DNA of 5,606 nucleotides, from positions 1 to 5,606 of the forward strand of contig JAJYKC010000222.1 of NCBI GenBank assembly GCA_021788955.1, given 5' to 3'. The stretch's first letter is position 1, and every line of letters begins with the position of its first letter. The notes under the pieces were generated by a model. It was not told the DNA's origin. It worked only from the letters and a program-made list of their open reading frames with translations, and ran no database searches. Positions 1 through 5,606 of this stretch are shown here, in pieces. This DNA is from Acidobacteriota bacterium (GTDB taxonomy: Bacteria; Acidobacteriota; Terriglobia; Bryobacterales; Bryobacteraceae). The position numbers and the translations under genes were made by a program.

Positions 1-824
1 CAGTCCGGCGTGATGTAGTTCTTCGGATCGCCCAGTTCGTAGAGAAGCTGCTCCTTCACGGTTTCGAGCGACACCCGCCCGCCCGTGCCGCGATGCTTGG
101 TCACCACGAACGTCCCGTCCGGCTCGGCCTCCACGATCGGATAGCCGATGTCGGCGAAATCCGGAATCGTCTGCCAGTCCGCGATGCAGTTCCCGCCGGT
201 GGACTGCGCGCCGCACTCGATGATGTGCCCGGCGATCACGCCCGCGGCCAGCCGGTTCCATTCGTCCCAGGCCCAGGAGAAACGATGCACCATCGGCGCC
301 AGCGTCAGCGCCGTATCCGTCGAGCGGCCCGCAATCACCACATCGGCCCCCGTCGCCAACGCCTCCACCAGCGGCGCCGCGCCCAGGTATGCATTCGCGC
401 TCAGAATCTTCCCCTGGATCGCCGACAACGGCTCGCCGGTCTCCATGTTCCGCAACTCGTGCCCCTGCGCGAGCAGCTCATCCAACTGCGGAAAAATATC
501 GTCGCCGGTGACCACGGCCACCTTGAGTTGCGGCGCGAGGCTCCGCACCTGGCGCGCGCACGCCGGCGGATTCACGCCGCCCGCGTTGGCGATCACGCGC
601 ACGCCGCGCTCTTTCAGCCTCGCCGCGATCCGTCCGATCAACGGCGGAAAGTCGCGCGCGTAGCCCAGCTTCGCGTCGGCCTCCTTCTGCTTCTGCAGGA
701 TCGACATCGTGATCTCCGCCAGATAGTCGAGCGCAAGATAGTCGAGCGGGCCCTGCTCAACCAGCCGTACCGGTGCTTCCAGCCAGTCGCCCCAAAAGCC
801 CTGGCCGTTGGCGATGCGAATCAT
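1..824 (-). CDS. AtuA/DUF1446-family protein, 3' part cut off by window edge
   Basis: The first 274 residues are visible, reading leftward from ATG 824-822. The C-terminal part lies outside; whole family members are usually about 450-600 residues. The family is named after AtuA of the Pseudomonas acyclic terpene utilisation cluster; its biochemical activity is not established to my knowledge. Family hallmarks seen: N-terminal [11 protein letters not shown] (residues 4-14), [13 protein letters not shown] (25-37), NAGGVNPPA (80-88), TGDDI (106-110), SANAYLGA (142-149), [10 protein letters not shown] (164-173), [14 protein letters not shown] (199-212) and VTKHRGTGG (241-249). No signal peptide or membrane segment is visible, so it is probably cytoplasmic. 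Its ATG overlaps the carboxyltransferase TGA in ATGA, with only a weak GGAAA four bases upstream, which points to translational coupling. I infer that it acts in the same acyl-CoA pathway. The family call is firm; the reaction is unknown. Confidence 0.88.
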   Translation of the reverse strand, partial: MIRIANGQGFWGDWLEAPVRLVEQGPLDYLALDYLAEITMSILQKQKEADAKLGYARDFPPLIGRIAARLKERGVRVIANAGGVNPPACARQVRSLAPQLKVAVVTGDDIFPQLDELLAQGHELRNMETGEPLSAIQGKILSANAYLGAAPLVEALATGADVVIAGRSTDTALTLAPMVHRFSWAWDEWNRLAAGVIAGHIIECGAQSTGGNCIADWQTIPDFADIGYPIVEAEPDGTFVVTKHRGTGGRVSLETVKEQLLYELGDPKNYITPD

Positions 825-2428
825 AAGGTTTCCAGAATCAGGTTCTCACGGTGGCGCGAAACCAGGGCGGCTTCAAGCGCAAACGCCAGCACGCGGCGCG
901 TCTCCAAAGGATCGATGAGCGCGTCCACGTGGCCGCGGGACGCGGCGTGAAACGCATCGAGCCAACGCTCATACGCCGCGCGCGTATCGGCGATCCGCTC
1001 TTCGAGCGCCGGCGGCACAGCCTCGCCCGCCGTGCGCAGCTTATTGAGTTCCGGGCCGTGAATCGCCTGCACCGCCGAGTCGCCCTCCATCACGCCGATC
1101 CGCGCCGTCGGCCAGCCGAACGTGAAATTCGGATCGAACCCCTGGCCGGACATCGCGTAGTAGCCCGCGCCGCTTGCGTGATTCAGCGTCAGCACGATCT
1201 TCGGCACCGTCGCGCACGCCATCGACTCCACCATCTCCGCGCCGGCGCGAATGATGCCTCCGCTCTCGGCCTCGACGCCGACCATGAAGCCCGAAACGTC
1301 CTGTAGATAAATGAGGGGAGCGCCGCGCCGCTCGGCGTTCTCGACGAAATACGCCGCCTTCCGCGCCGACTCGGTGTAGACGATCCCGCCGATCCGCGGC
1401 CCTTCGGTGGTCTTCAGGAACCCGCGCCGGTTCGCCAGCAGCGCCACCGGATACCCCGCCAACCGCGCGTGCGCGCAAAGCAACTCCGGCGCGTGCTCGG
1501 GCTGAAATTCGAGATACCCCTCGCGGTCGAAGATGCGCCGGATCACTTCTTCCACCGGATACGGCAGGCGATGATCCGCCGGCATCAGGTCGTACAGCCC
1601 TTCGGCCGAAAGCGCGGGCGGCGTCCCTTTGGGCGCGGGCGGCGCTTCAGGCAGCTCGCGAAACTGCTGCCGGATGAGCTTTAAGCACGAGGCGTCGTCG
1701 GCCGCCTTGAAATGCGCCACGCCGCTGGTGGCGGTGTGAAGCTGCGCGCCGCCCAGCGTCTCGGCATCGACGCTCTGGCCCACCGCGCCCTTCACGAGAT
1801 TCGGACCGCCGAGCCCCATGAAGCTCGTCTTCTCCACCATGAAGATCACATCGCTTAGCGCCGGCAGATACGCGCCGCCCGCAATGCACGGTCCCATCAC
1901 AGCGGCGAACTGCGGCACCTTGAGCCGCCGCCGCATCAACGAGTTGTAGTAAAAAATCCGCGCCGCGCCGTACTGGCCGGGAAAGATTCCGTCCTGCAGG
2001 GGCAGGTTCACGCCCGCCGAGTCCACCAGGTACACGATCGGCAGCCGGTTGCGCATCGCAATTTCCTGCGCGCGCAGCATCTTCTGGATCGTCTCCGGCC
2101 ACCACGCCCCCGCCTTCACCGTCGCATCGTTGGCGACGATCACCGCCATGCGGCCTTCAATCTTGCCCACGCCGGTGACCACGCCCGCGCCCGGCGCCTG
2201 GCCGTCGTACTGGTCGTGCGCGACGAGCAGGCCGGTCTCCAAAAACATCGTCCCGATATCGACTAACTGCGCGATCCGTTCCCGCGCCGTCAGCTTCCCC
2301 TCGCGGTGCTGTTTGTCGATCTTCTTCGCGCCGCCTCCCAGGCGCAAGCGGTCTTCGAGTTCGATCAGCGCTTCGACAAGCTGCTTCATGCGGCTCAAGG
2401 GCGGCGCGGGCGTCACGTTTTCAAGCAT
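821..2428 (-). CDS. Acyl-CoA carboxylase carboxyltransferase (beta) subunit, MccB/AtuC-like
   Basis: The protein is 535 residues from ATG 2428, the usual length of methylcrotonyl-CoA carboxylase beta subunits. It transfers CO2 from carboxybiotin to an acyl-CoA and normally works with a biotin carboxylase/BCCP subunit, which is absent here. Two crotonase-fold halves are visible. The N-terminal half (about 20-260) carries [13 protein letters not shown] (134-146), the oxyanion-loop motif [16 protein letters not shown] (178-193) and [12 protein letters not shown] (226-237). The C-terminal half (about 285-515) carries [10 protein letters not shown] (375-384), [11 protein letters not shown] (416-426), [12 protein letters not shown] (439-450) and the tail [13 protein letters not shown] (500-512). 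The overall pattern fits the MCC/geranyl-CoA group better than propionyl-CoA carboxylase, but the second loop differs from classical MCC, so the substrate is unassigned. Start choice: the frame stays open to ATG 2548, but that extension has no family resemblance and would run into the divergent gene. ATG 2389 (522 residues) is the alternative. Neither start has a good ribosome binding site. Confidence 0.92.
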   Translation of the reverse strand: MLENVTPAPPLSRMKQLVEALIELEDRLRLGGGAKKIDKQHREGKLTARERIAQLVDIGTMFLETGLLVAHDQYDGQAPGAGVVTGVGKIEGRMAVIVANDATVKAGAWWPETIQKMLRAQEIAMRNRLPIVYLVDSAGVNLPLQDGIFPGQYGAARIFYYNSLMRRRLKVPQFAAVMGPCIAGGAYLPALSDVIFMVEKTSFMGLGGPNLVKGAVGQSVDAETLGGAQLHTATSGVAHFKAADDASCLKLIRQQFRELPEAPPAPKGTPPALSAEGLYDLMPADHRLPYPVEEVIRRIFDREGYLEFQPEHAPELLCAHARLAGYPVALLANRRGFLKTTEGPRIGGIVYTESARKAAYFVENAERRGAPLIYLQDVSGFMVGVEAESGGIIRAGAEMVESMACATVPKIVLTLNHASGAGYYAMSGQGFDPNFTFGWPTARIGVMEGDSAVQAIHGPELNKLRTAGEAVPPALEERIADTRAAYERWLDAFHAASRGHVDALIDPLETRRVLAFALEAALVSRHRENLILETL

Positions 2429-2489
2429 AGCCGAGCCGCACCCGGTGCAAGTGGGAACCGAGGCGGCTACGCTATTCTTGAGAGTTCGC
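2429..2489. promoter_or_regulatory. Divergent intergenic region, probable promoters for both sides
   Basis: These 61 bases separate two outward-facing genes, so promoters for both should lie here or just inside the coding ends. Candidate -10 boxes of TANNNT type nearly coincide: TACGCT (2468-2473) rightward and TAGCGT (2474-2469) leftward. No convincing -35 is visible for either. A second leftward candidate is TTGCAC (2450-2445) with TATGCT (2429-2424), but its 15-base spacer is short and it would require the carboxyltransferase to start at ATG 2389. A small inverted repeat, GCACC-C-GGTGC (2438-2448), lies in the gap and could bind a regulator. The region's role follows from gene orientation; the individual boxes are weak. 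Confidence 0.35.
2480..2484 (+). promoter_or_regulatory. Ribosome binding site of the glycosyltransferase gene
   Basis: GAGAG lies five bases before ATG 2490. It is a short Shine-Dalgarno-like match and supports that start over the in-frame extension reaching back to 2049. Confidence 0.4.
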
Positions 2490-3404
2490 ATGGACGAATC
2501 CGCCGCCCCGCTTACGCCGCGCATCACCGCGCTTGTCACCGTCCTCAATCAGAAGGACGAGTTGCGGCGCTGTCTGAAGGCGCTCGAAGCCTCGGCAAAT
2601 CGCGAAACGCTTGAAATTCTCGTCGTCGACCGCGGCTCGCACGACGGCAGCGCCGAACTCGATTCCGAGTTTCCCGCCGCCACCTTCCTCCGCATGCCGC
2701 GCAACTTCGGCCGCACCAAGGCGTGGAACATCGGCGTGCGCACCGCCGCCGGCGAACTGCTGCTGCTTCTTTCCCCGCTCGCCGAGGTGCAGCCCGGCAC
2801 CATTGCGCGCCTGGCCGCGCGGCTGGAATCCGACGACTCGGCCGCCGCCGTGAGCCCGCGTATCACCACGCCCGCCGGCGAATCCGCCACGCGCAGCTAC
2901 CCTCTGCCCACCACCTCGCTGCTGTACCAGGCCTGGAAAAACGGAATTGAGATTCCCACGCTGGCTCTGCCGGAAGCCGAAGGAATGCTGGCCTGGACGC
3001 CGTTCGAGGCGCTCATGGTCCGCAAGTATTTCGTGCGCGGCATCAACTTCTTCGACCAGCGCTACGGCGACTCGCTCGCCGACGCCGAGTTGAGTTTTCA
3101 GATCCGCCGCGCCGGCAAAAAGATCGTCTATCTGCCCGAAGTCCCCGTGGTTCTGCATCAGCGGCCCCAGATCGTCGCGCCGCCCGCGGTCCGCGCCATT
3201 ATCTCGGCGGATTTTCTTTCCGGTGTCGCCACCTTCGCCGCCAAGCGCAGTGGCTTCTTCGCCGGAATCGGATACCGCCTCCGCGCCGCCGGCGCGTGCC
3301 TGGGCGCCGCGCTCACCTTCCGCGACGCGGGCTACAACCTGAAACTGTTCTTCGCGGTGATCTCCGGCCAGAAAGTCGACGGGTTCCAGTCAGTAGCACT
3401 CTGA
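2490..3404 (+). CDS. Family 2 glycosyltransferase with degenerate DxD motif
   Basis: The protein has 304 residues. The GT-A fold of GT2 (rhamnosyltransferase/WcaA-like) is visible: ITALVTVLNQKDELRRCL (12-29), LEILVVDRGSHDGS (41-54) for nucleotide binding, NFGRTKAWNIGV (72-83), then GELLLLLSPLAEVQPGT (88-104). Family members usually have LNPDxEV at this last place, so the acidic metal-binding residues are replaced by SPLA. The acceptor/base region FDQRYGDSLADAELSFQIRR (188-207) stands where the family has an ED-D-L pattern; Asp198 is kept and Glu is replaced by Ala197. VVLHQR (220-225) matches the usual late histidine motif. The C-terminal part (about 235-295) is moderately hydrophobic and ends in GQKVDG, possibly a membrane-associating tail; no clear transmembrane helix is seen. 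The expected role is sugar transfer to a surface glycan, but donor and acceptor cannot be inferred. The frame is open upstream to 2049, but the family domain begins only after 2490. The gene is not in an operon with a visible glycan cluster. Confidence 0.85.
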   Translation: MDESAAPLTPRITALVTVLNQKDELRRCLKALEASANRETLEILVVDRGSHDGSAELDSEFPAATFLRMPRNFGRTKAWNIGVRTAAGELLLLLSPLAEVQPGTIARLAARLESDDSAAAVSPRITTPAGESATRSYPLPTTSLLYQAWKNGIEIPTLALPEAEGMLAWTPFEALMVRKYFVRGINFFDQRYGDSLADAELSFQIRRAGKKIVYLPEVPVVLHQRPQIVAPPAVRAIISADFLSGVATFAAKRSGFFAGIGYRLRAAGACLGAALTFRDAGYNLKLFFAVISGQKVDGFQSVAL

Positions 3405-3451
3405 GCGCACAGGGCGGCGAGCGGCGAAAGCCGCGCCGCTCCATTGTGCGC
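3405..3451 (+). terminator. Compound GNRA-capped hairpin right after the stop codon, probable terminator without U-tract
   Basis: The structure starts at the first base after TGA 3402-3404. The outer arms GCGCACA (3405-3411) and TGTGCGC (3445-3451) pair perfectly over 7 bp. Inside, G3412-C3441 and G3413-U3440 pair, then GCGGC (3414-3418) with GCCGC (3435-3439). A GA bulge (3419-3420) follows, then GCGGC (3421-3425) with GCCGC (3430-3434), closed by a GAAA tetraloop (3426-3429). CAT (3442-3444) bulges on the 3' side. An alternative inner pairing, GAGCGGCG (3419-3426) with CGCCGCTC (3434-3441), is also perfect. No T-run follows, so it is not a classical intrinsic terminator. It may stop transcription or protect the 3' end of the glycosyltransferase message, or be a dispersed palindromic repeat. 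Confidence 0.55.
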
Positions 3452-3460
3452 GATGTTGAG

Positions 3461-3487
3461 TTGTGAGGAACCTCCGGCGGCTATAGT
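3461..3487 (+). promoter_or_regulatory. Candidate promoter of the GH3-UPF0173 operon
   Basis: TATAGT (3482-3487) is a near-consensus -10 box. TTGTGA (3461-3466) could serve as -35, with a short 15-base spacer. The -10 ends eight bases before ATG 3496, so transcription would start at about 3494-3496 and give a leaderless message. The region follows a hairpin that ends the upstream gene, as expected for a new transcription unit. Confidence 0.45.
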
Positions 3488-3495
3488 AGTGACTG

Positions 3496-5310
3496 ATGTT
3501 GGCTCTCCGGCGCGCTGGCGCTCTGCTCAGTTTTTCTCTTTTCACTCTCACGCTCGCGGCGCCGCCGGCCCGGAGACCTGCTCCGAAGCGACCCGCGGCG
3601 AAGTCCGCCGTGGCCCAGCGCTGGCTGCGCTCGCTCAGCTTGCAGGACCGCGTCGCGCAGCTTGTCATCGTGCCTTGCTACGGCGAGGCCGTCAATACCC
3701 GCTCGCGCGTCTACCGCAAATACGTCCGTGAAGTGCGCGACCTCCATGTCGGCGGCGTGATCGTCCTCGGCCACGTGCGCCACGGCCTGGTGGAAAACGC
3801 CGAGCCCTACGCCATGGCCGCGTTCCTGAACCGCCTGCAGAAACTCGCGCGCATTCCGCTGCTGGCCGGCGCCGACTTCGAGCACGGCGCGGCGATGCGG
3901 GTAAAATCCGCCACGCCGTGGCCGCAGAACATGGCCTTCGCCGCCGCGGGCGACATCGAAGCCGCGCGCGAAGAAGGCGCCGCCACCGCGCGCGACGCCC
4001 GCGCCCTCGGCATCCAATGGATCTTCGCCCCCGTCGCCGACGTCAACAGCAACCCTCTCAACCCCATCATCAATATCCGCTCCTACGGCGAGAACCCCGA
4101 ACAGGTGAGCCGCTTCGTCACCGCGTTCATCGAAGGCGCGCCCTCGGACCCGCATAGCCCCGTCCTCATCGCCGCGAAGCACTTCCCCGGCCACGGCAAC
4201 ACCAGCGTGGACAGCCACATGGACCTGGCCCGCAACGACGAAACCCGCGCGCAACTGGAAACCATCGACCTGCCTCCGTTCCGCGCCGCCATCGCCGCCG
4301 GCGCCGACGCCATCATGACCGCGCACATGGCCGTCCCGGCGATCGAAACGCAGAACATCCCTTCCACCGTCTCCTCCGCCGTGCTCACCGGCCTGCTGCG
4401 CGACGATCTGAAATTCAAAGGCATCGTCGTCACCGACGCGCTCGACATGCAGGGCATCACCAATCTCTATAGCCAGGGCGAAGCGGCAGTGCGCGCGCTC
4501 GAAGCCGGCGCGGACGTGCTGCTCATGCCGAAGTCCCCCGAAGAGGCGATCCGCGGCGTCGTGGCGGCGGTGAAGAGCGGGCGCATCTCGCGCAAGCGCC
4601 TCGATGCAAGCGTCCTGCGGATCCTCGAGGCGAAAGCGCGCGTTGGCCTGGCGCGGTCGCGCACCGTGAACCTCGACCACATCGCCGACGTACTCAACGC
4701 GCCCGAAGACGACGACCGCGCCCTGAAGGTGGCCGAAAAGGCGGTGACACTCGTGAAGAACGACGGCAATCTCCTGCCTCTGCGCAAGGACCAGAACGCG
4801 TGTCTCACCGTTCTCGCCGAGGGCCGCCGAGGCCAGGAGGGGCCACATCTCATTGACGAGTTCAAGGCCCGCTTCCCCGGCATCAAGACACAGCTTTTGG
4901 ATCCAACCATGTCCGACACGGACCTGCAGCAGGCCGCGGCGGCGGTGAACGGCTGCCAGGTCAACGTAGTCGCCGCTTACGTCACCATCGCCGAATACCG
5001 CGGTAACACAGCCCTCGCCGGAGGTTTCCCGGCCTTTCTGAATCAGCTTGTCTCGGCGCCGGCGCCCGTCGTCCTCGTCTCCCTCGGCAGTCCCTACCTG
5101 GGCGGCGCGTTTCCCCAAGTGAAGGCCTACGTCGCCTCCTACAGCACCGTGCCGGTGACCGAAACCGCCGTGGCCGAAGCGCTCGCCGGCGAGATCGGCT
5201 TCGCGGGCAAGCTTCCCGTGACGATTCCCGGGCTGGCGAAATACGGCGAAGGAATTACGCTCGAAGCCGCCAACGCGGCATCGAAAGAGAGTCGAAAGGA
5301 ACAACCATGA
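3496..5310 (+). CDS. Exported glycoside hydrolase family 3, beta-N-acetylhexosaminidase (NagZ-like), two-domain
   Basis: The protein has 604 residues. The N-terminus looks like a Sec signal peptide: RR at 5-6, a hydrophobic core at about 9-21, and likely cleavage near LAA-P (20-23). A Pro/Ala/Arg/Lys-rich linker (23-38) follows. The catalytic TIM-barrel spans about 42-385 and carries ADFEHGAAMRV (126-136), NIRSYGENPEQV (193-204), KHFPGHGNTSVDSH (228-241) with the Asp239-His241 acid/base dyad diagnostic of the NagZ branch, and VVTDALDMQGI (311-321) with Asp314 as predicted nucleophile. The second, alpha/beta-sandwich domain (about 405-588) includes KAVTLVKNDGNLLPL (415-429) and FAGKLPVTIPGLAKYGEGI (569-587). 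It should release terminal beta-N-acetylglucosamine outside the cytoplasm, for example from muropeptides or chitin-like oligomers. Proteobacterial NagZ is cytoplasmic and single-domain; this layout is like the exported Bacillus subtilis enzyme. TGA (3490-3492) blocks any start further upstream. There is no well-placed Shine-Dalgarno; GAGGA (3465-3469) is 26 bases away. Confidence 0.93.
   Translation: MLALRRAGALLSFSLFTLTLAAPPARRPAPKRPAAKSAVAQRWLRSLSLQDRVAQLVIVPCYGEAVNTRSRVYRKYVREVRDLHVGGVIVLGHVRHGLVENAEPYAMAAFLNRLQKLARIPLLAGADFEHGAAMRVKSATPWPQNMAFAAAGDIEAAREEGAATARDARALGIQWIFAPVADVNSNPLNPIINIRSYGENPEQVSRFVTAFIEGAPSDPHSPVLIAAKHFPGHGNTSVDSHMDLARNDETRAQLETIDLPPFRAAIAAGADAIMTAHMAVPAIETQNIPSTVSSAVLTGLLRDDLKFKGIVVTDALDMQGITNLYSQGEAAVRALEAGADVLLMPKSPEEAIRGVVAAVKSGRISRKRLDASVLRILEAKARVGLARSRTVNLDHIADVLNAPEDDDRALKVAEKAVTLVKNDGNLLPLRKDQNACLTVLAEGRRGQEGPHLIDEFKARFPGIKTQLLDPTMSDTDLQQAAAAVNGCQVNVVAAYVTIAEYRGNTALAGGFPAFLNQLVSAPAPVVLVSLGSPYLGGAFPQVKAYVASYSTVPVTETAVAEALAGEIGFAGKLPVTIPGLAKYGEGITLEAANAASKESRKEQP
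5295..5300 (+). promoter_or_regulatory. Ribosome binding site of the UPF0173 gene
   Basis: AAAGGA lies six bases before ATG 5307, inside the end of the GH3 coding region. It is the best Shine-Dalgarno match in the window. It fixes the start of the downstream gene and allows independent as well as coupled initiation. Confidence 0.65.
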
Positions 5311-5606
5311 TCTCGATTACGTGGCTGGGTCACGGCTCGATGCAGATCGAGCTTTCTCCCAATGAAGTGCTCGTCTGCGATCCGTGGATCGAAGGGAACC
5401 CGAAATACCCCAAGGACTACAAGATCTCGCGCGTCGATACGATTCTGGTGAGCCACGGACATTTCGACCACATTCACGACGTGCTGCCGCTCGCCAGGGC
5501 GCATCAGCCGAAGATCGTCGGGATCTACGAAACGTGCGCGTGGCTGGAGTCGAAAGGCGCCACAAACTGCGCGCCGATGAACAAGGGCGGCACGCAGCAG
5601 GCCGGC
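5307..5606 (+). CDS. UPF0173 metal-dependent hydrolase (metallo-beta-lactamase fold), cut at window end
   Basis: The first 100 residues are visible; the UPF0173/YtkL-like family is usually about 225-230 long, so over half is missing. The beginning ISITWLGHGSMQIEL (2-16) and the strand VLVCDPWIEGNP (21-32) match the family. The zinc-binding motif SHGHFDHIHD (49-58) holds the HxHxDH signature (His50, His52, Asp54, His55). APMNKGGTQ (89-97) fits the family MNxGG motif. No signal peptide is visible, so it is predicted to be cytoplasmic. The ATG overlaps the GH3 TGA in ATGA (5307-5310), indicating co-translation from one message. Members are metal-dependent hydrolases of the beta-lactamase superfamily; the physiological substrate is unknown to me. 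The pairing with an exported hexosaminidase hints at, but does not prove, a shared role in amino-sugar or cell wall metabolism. Confidence 0.9.
   Translation, partial: MISITWLGHGSMQIELSPNEVLVCDPWIEGNPKYPKDYKISRVDTILVSHGHFDHIHDVLPLARAHQPKIVGIYETCAWLESKGATNCAPMNKGGTQQAG

Noticed and set aside
93..950. A 285-codon plus-strand frame opposite the AtuA-family gene.
   Set aside because: The product is Arg/His-rich without family motifs, and it runs across the ATGA junction of the two minus-strand genes. It is an antisense shadow.
2049..2489. In-frame 5' extension of the glycosyltransferase by 147 codons.
   Set aside because: The extension is antisense to the carboxyltransferase coding region and has no glycosyltransferase resemblance; the GT2 domain starts right after ATG 2490, which has a plausible ribosome site.
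2429..2548. In-frame 5' extension of the carboxyltransferase to ATG 2548, including a CTGC pair that might suggest a metal site.
   Set aside because: It has no match to the family N-terminus and overlaps the start of the divergent gene. Starting at 2428 gives the normal family length.
2472..3158. A minus-strand open frame of 228 codons opposite the glycosyltransferase.
   Set aside because: It has Gly/Arg/Ala-rich composition, no motif and no ribosome site; it is complementary to clear GT2 coding sequence.
3481..5304. A 607-codon open frame on the minus strand covering almost all of the GH3 gene.
   Set aside because: It mirrors the GH3 frame and its product is His/Arg/Gly/Val-rich with no domain I recognise. 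GC-rich codon use in the real gene removes stops from the opposite strand; all catalytic motifs are on the plus strand.
1..5606. tRNA, rRNA, CRISPR array, insertion sequence ends, toxin-antitoxin or phage genes.
   Set aside because: Almost all bases are accounted for by five conserved housekeeping-type or metabolic genes. The two gaps (61 and 91 bases) are too small, and no repeat arrays or tRNA-like folds were seen.

Overview
The window is GC-rich, densely coded bacterial DNA with five protein genes, two of them cut by the window edges. There are no RNA genes, mobile elements or CRISPR arrays that I can see. Gene content and style (an AtuA-family protein coupled to an acyl-CoA carboxyltransferase, a GT2 glycosyltransferase, an exported two-domain GH3 N-acetylhexosaminidase, a UPF0173 metallo-hydrolase) would fit an Acidobacteriota genome of the Solibacter/Bryobacter type. 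That placement is an inference from gene flavour and composition, not from a marker gene.

Layout. The left half (1-2428) is a minus-strand operon. The carboxyltransferase subunit of a biotin-dependent acyl-CoA carboxylase (2428-821) comes first. Its TGA stop overlaps the ATG of an AtuA/DUF1446-family gene (824 leftward, running off the window) in a 4-base ATGA. A 61-base divergent gap (2429-2489) separates this operon from a plus-strand family 2 glycosyltransferase (2490-3404). A 47-base compound hairpin (3405-3451) begins at the base after the glycosyltransferase stop. A short promoter-like stretch follows, with a TATAGT box so close to the next ATG that a leaderless transcript is plausible. 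The right half is a plus-strand pair: an exported GH3 enzyme of the NagZ type (3496-5310), then a UPF0173 beta-lactamase-fold hydrolase (5307 onward, cut at the window end). These two are also joined by an ATGA overlap.

How the genes work together. The minus-strand pair resembles the atuC/atuA combination of citronellol/geraniol degradation. It probably serves carboxylation-dependent breakdown of a branched or otherwise unusual acyl-CoA, but the substrate cannot be read from sequence. The biotin carboxylase/BCCP partner is not in the window. The GH3 enzyme should remove terminal N-acetylglucosamine residues outside the cytoplasm (cell wall turnover or scavenging). The co-translated UPF0173 protein has no established role, so the functional link is open. 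The glycosyltransferase stands alone and has lost the usual metal-binding acidic motif.

I did not find a clearly new multi-gene system. The items most worth a second look are the GNRA-capped hairpin at 3405-3451, the degenerate active site of the glycosyltransferase, the likely leaderless GH3 start, and the altered C-terminal active-site loop of the carboxyltransferase.
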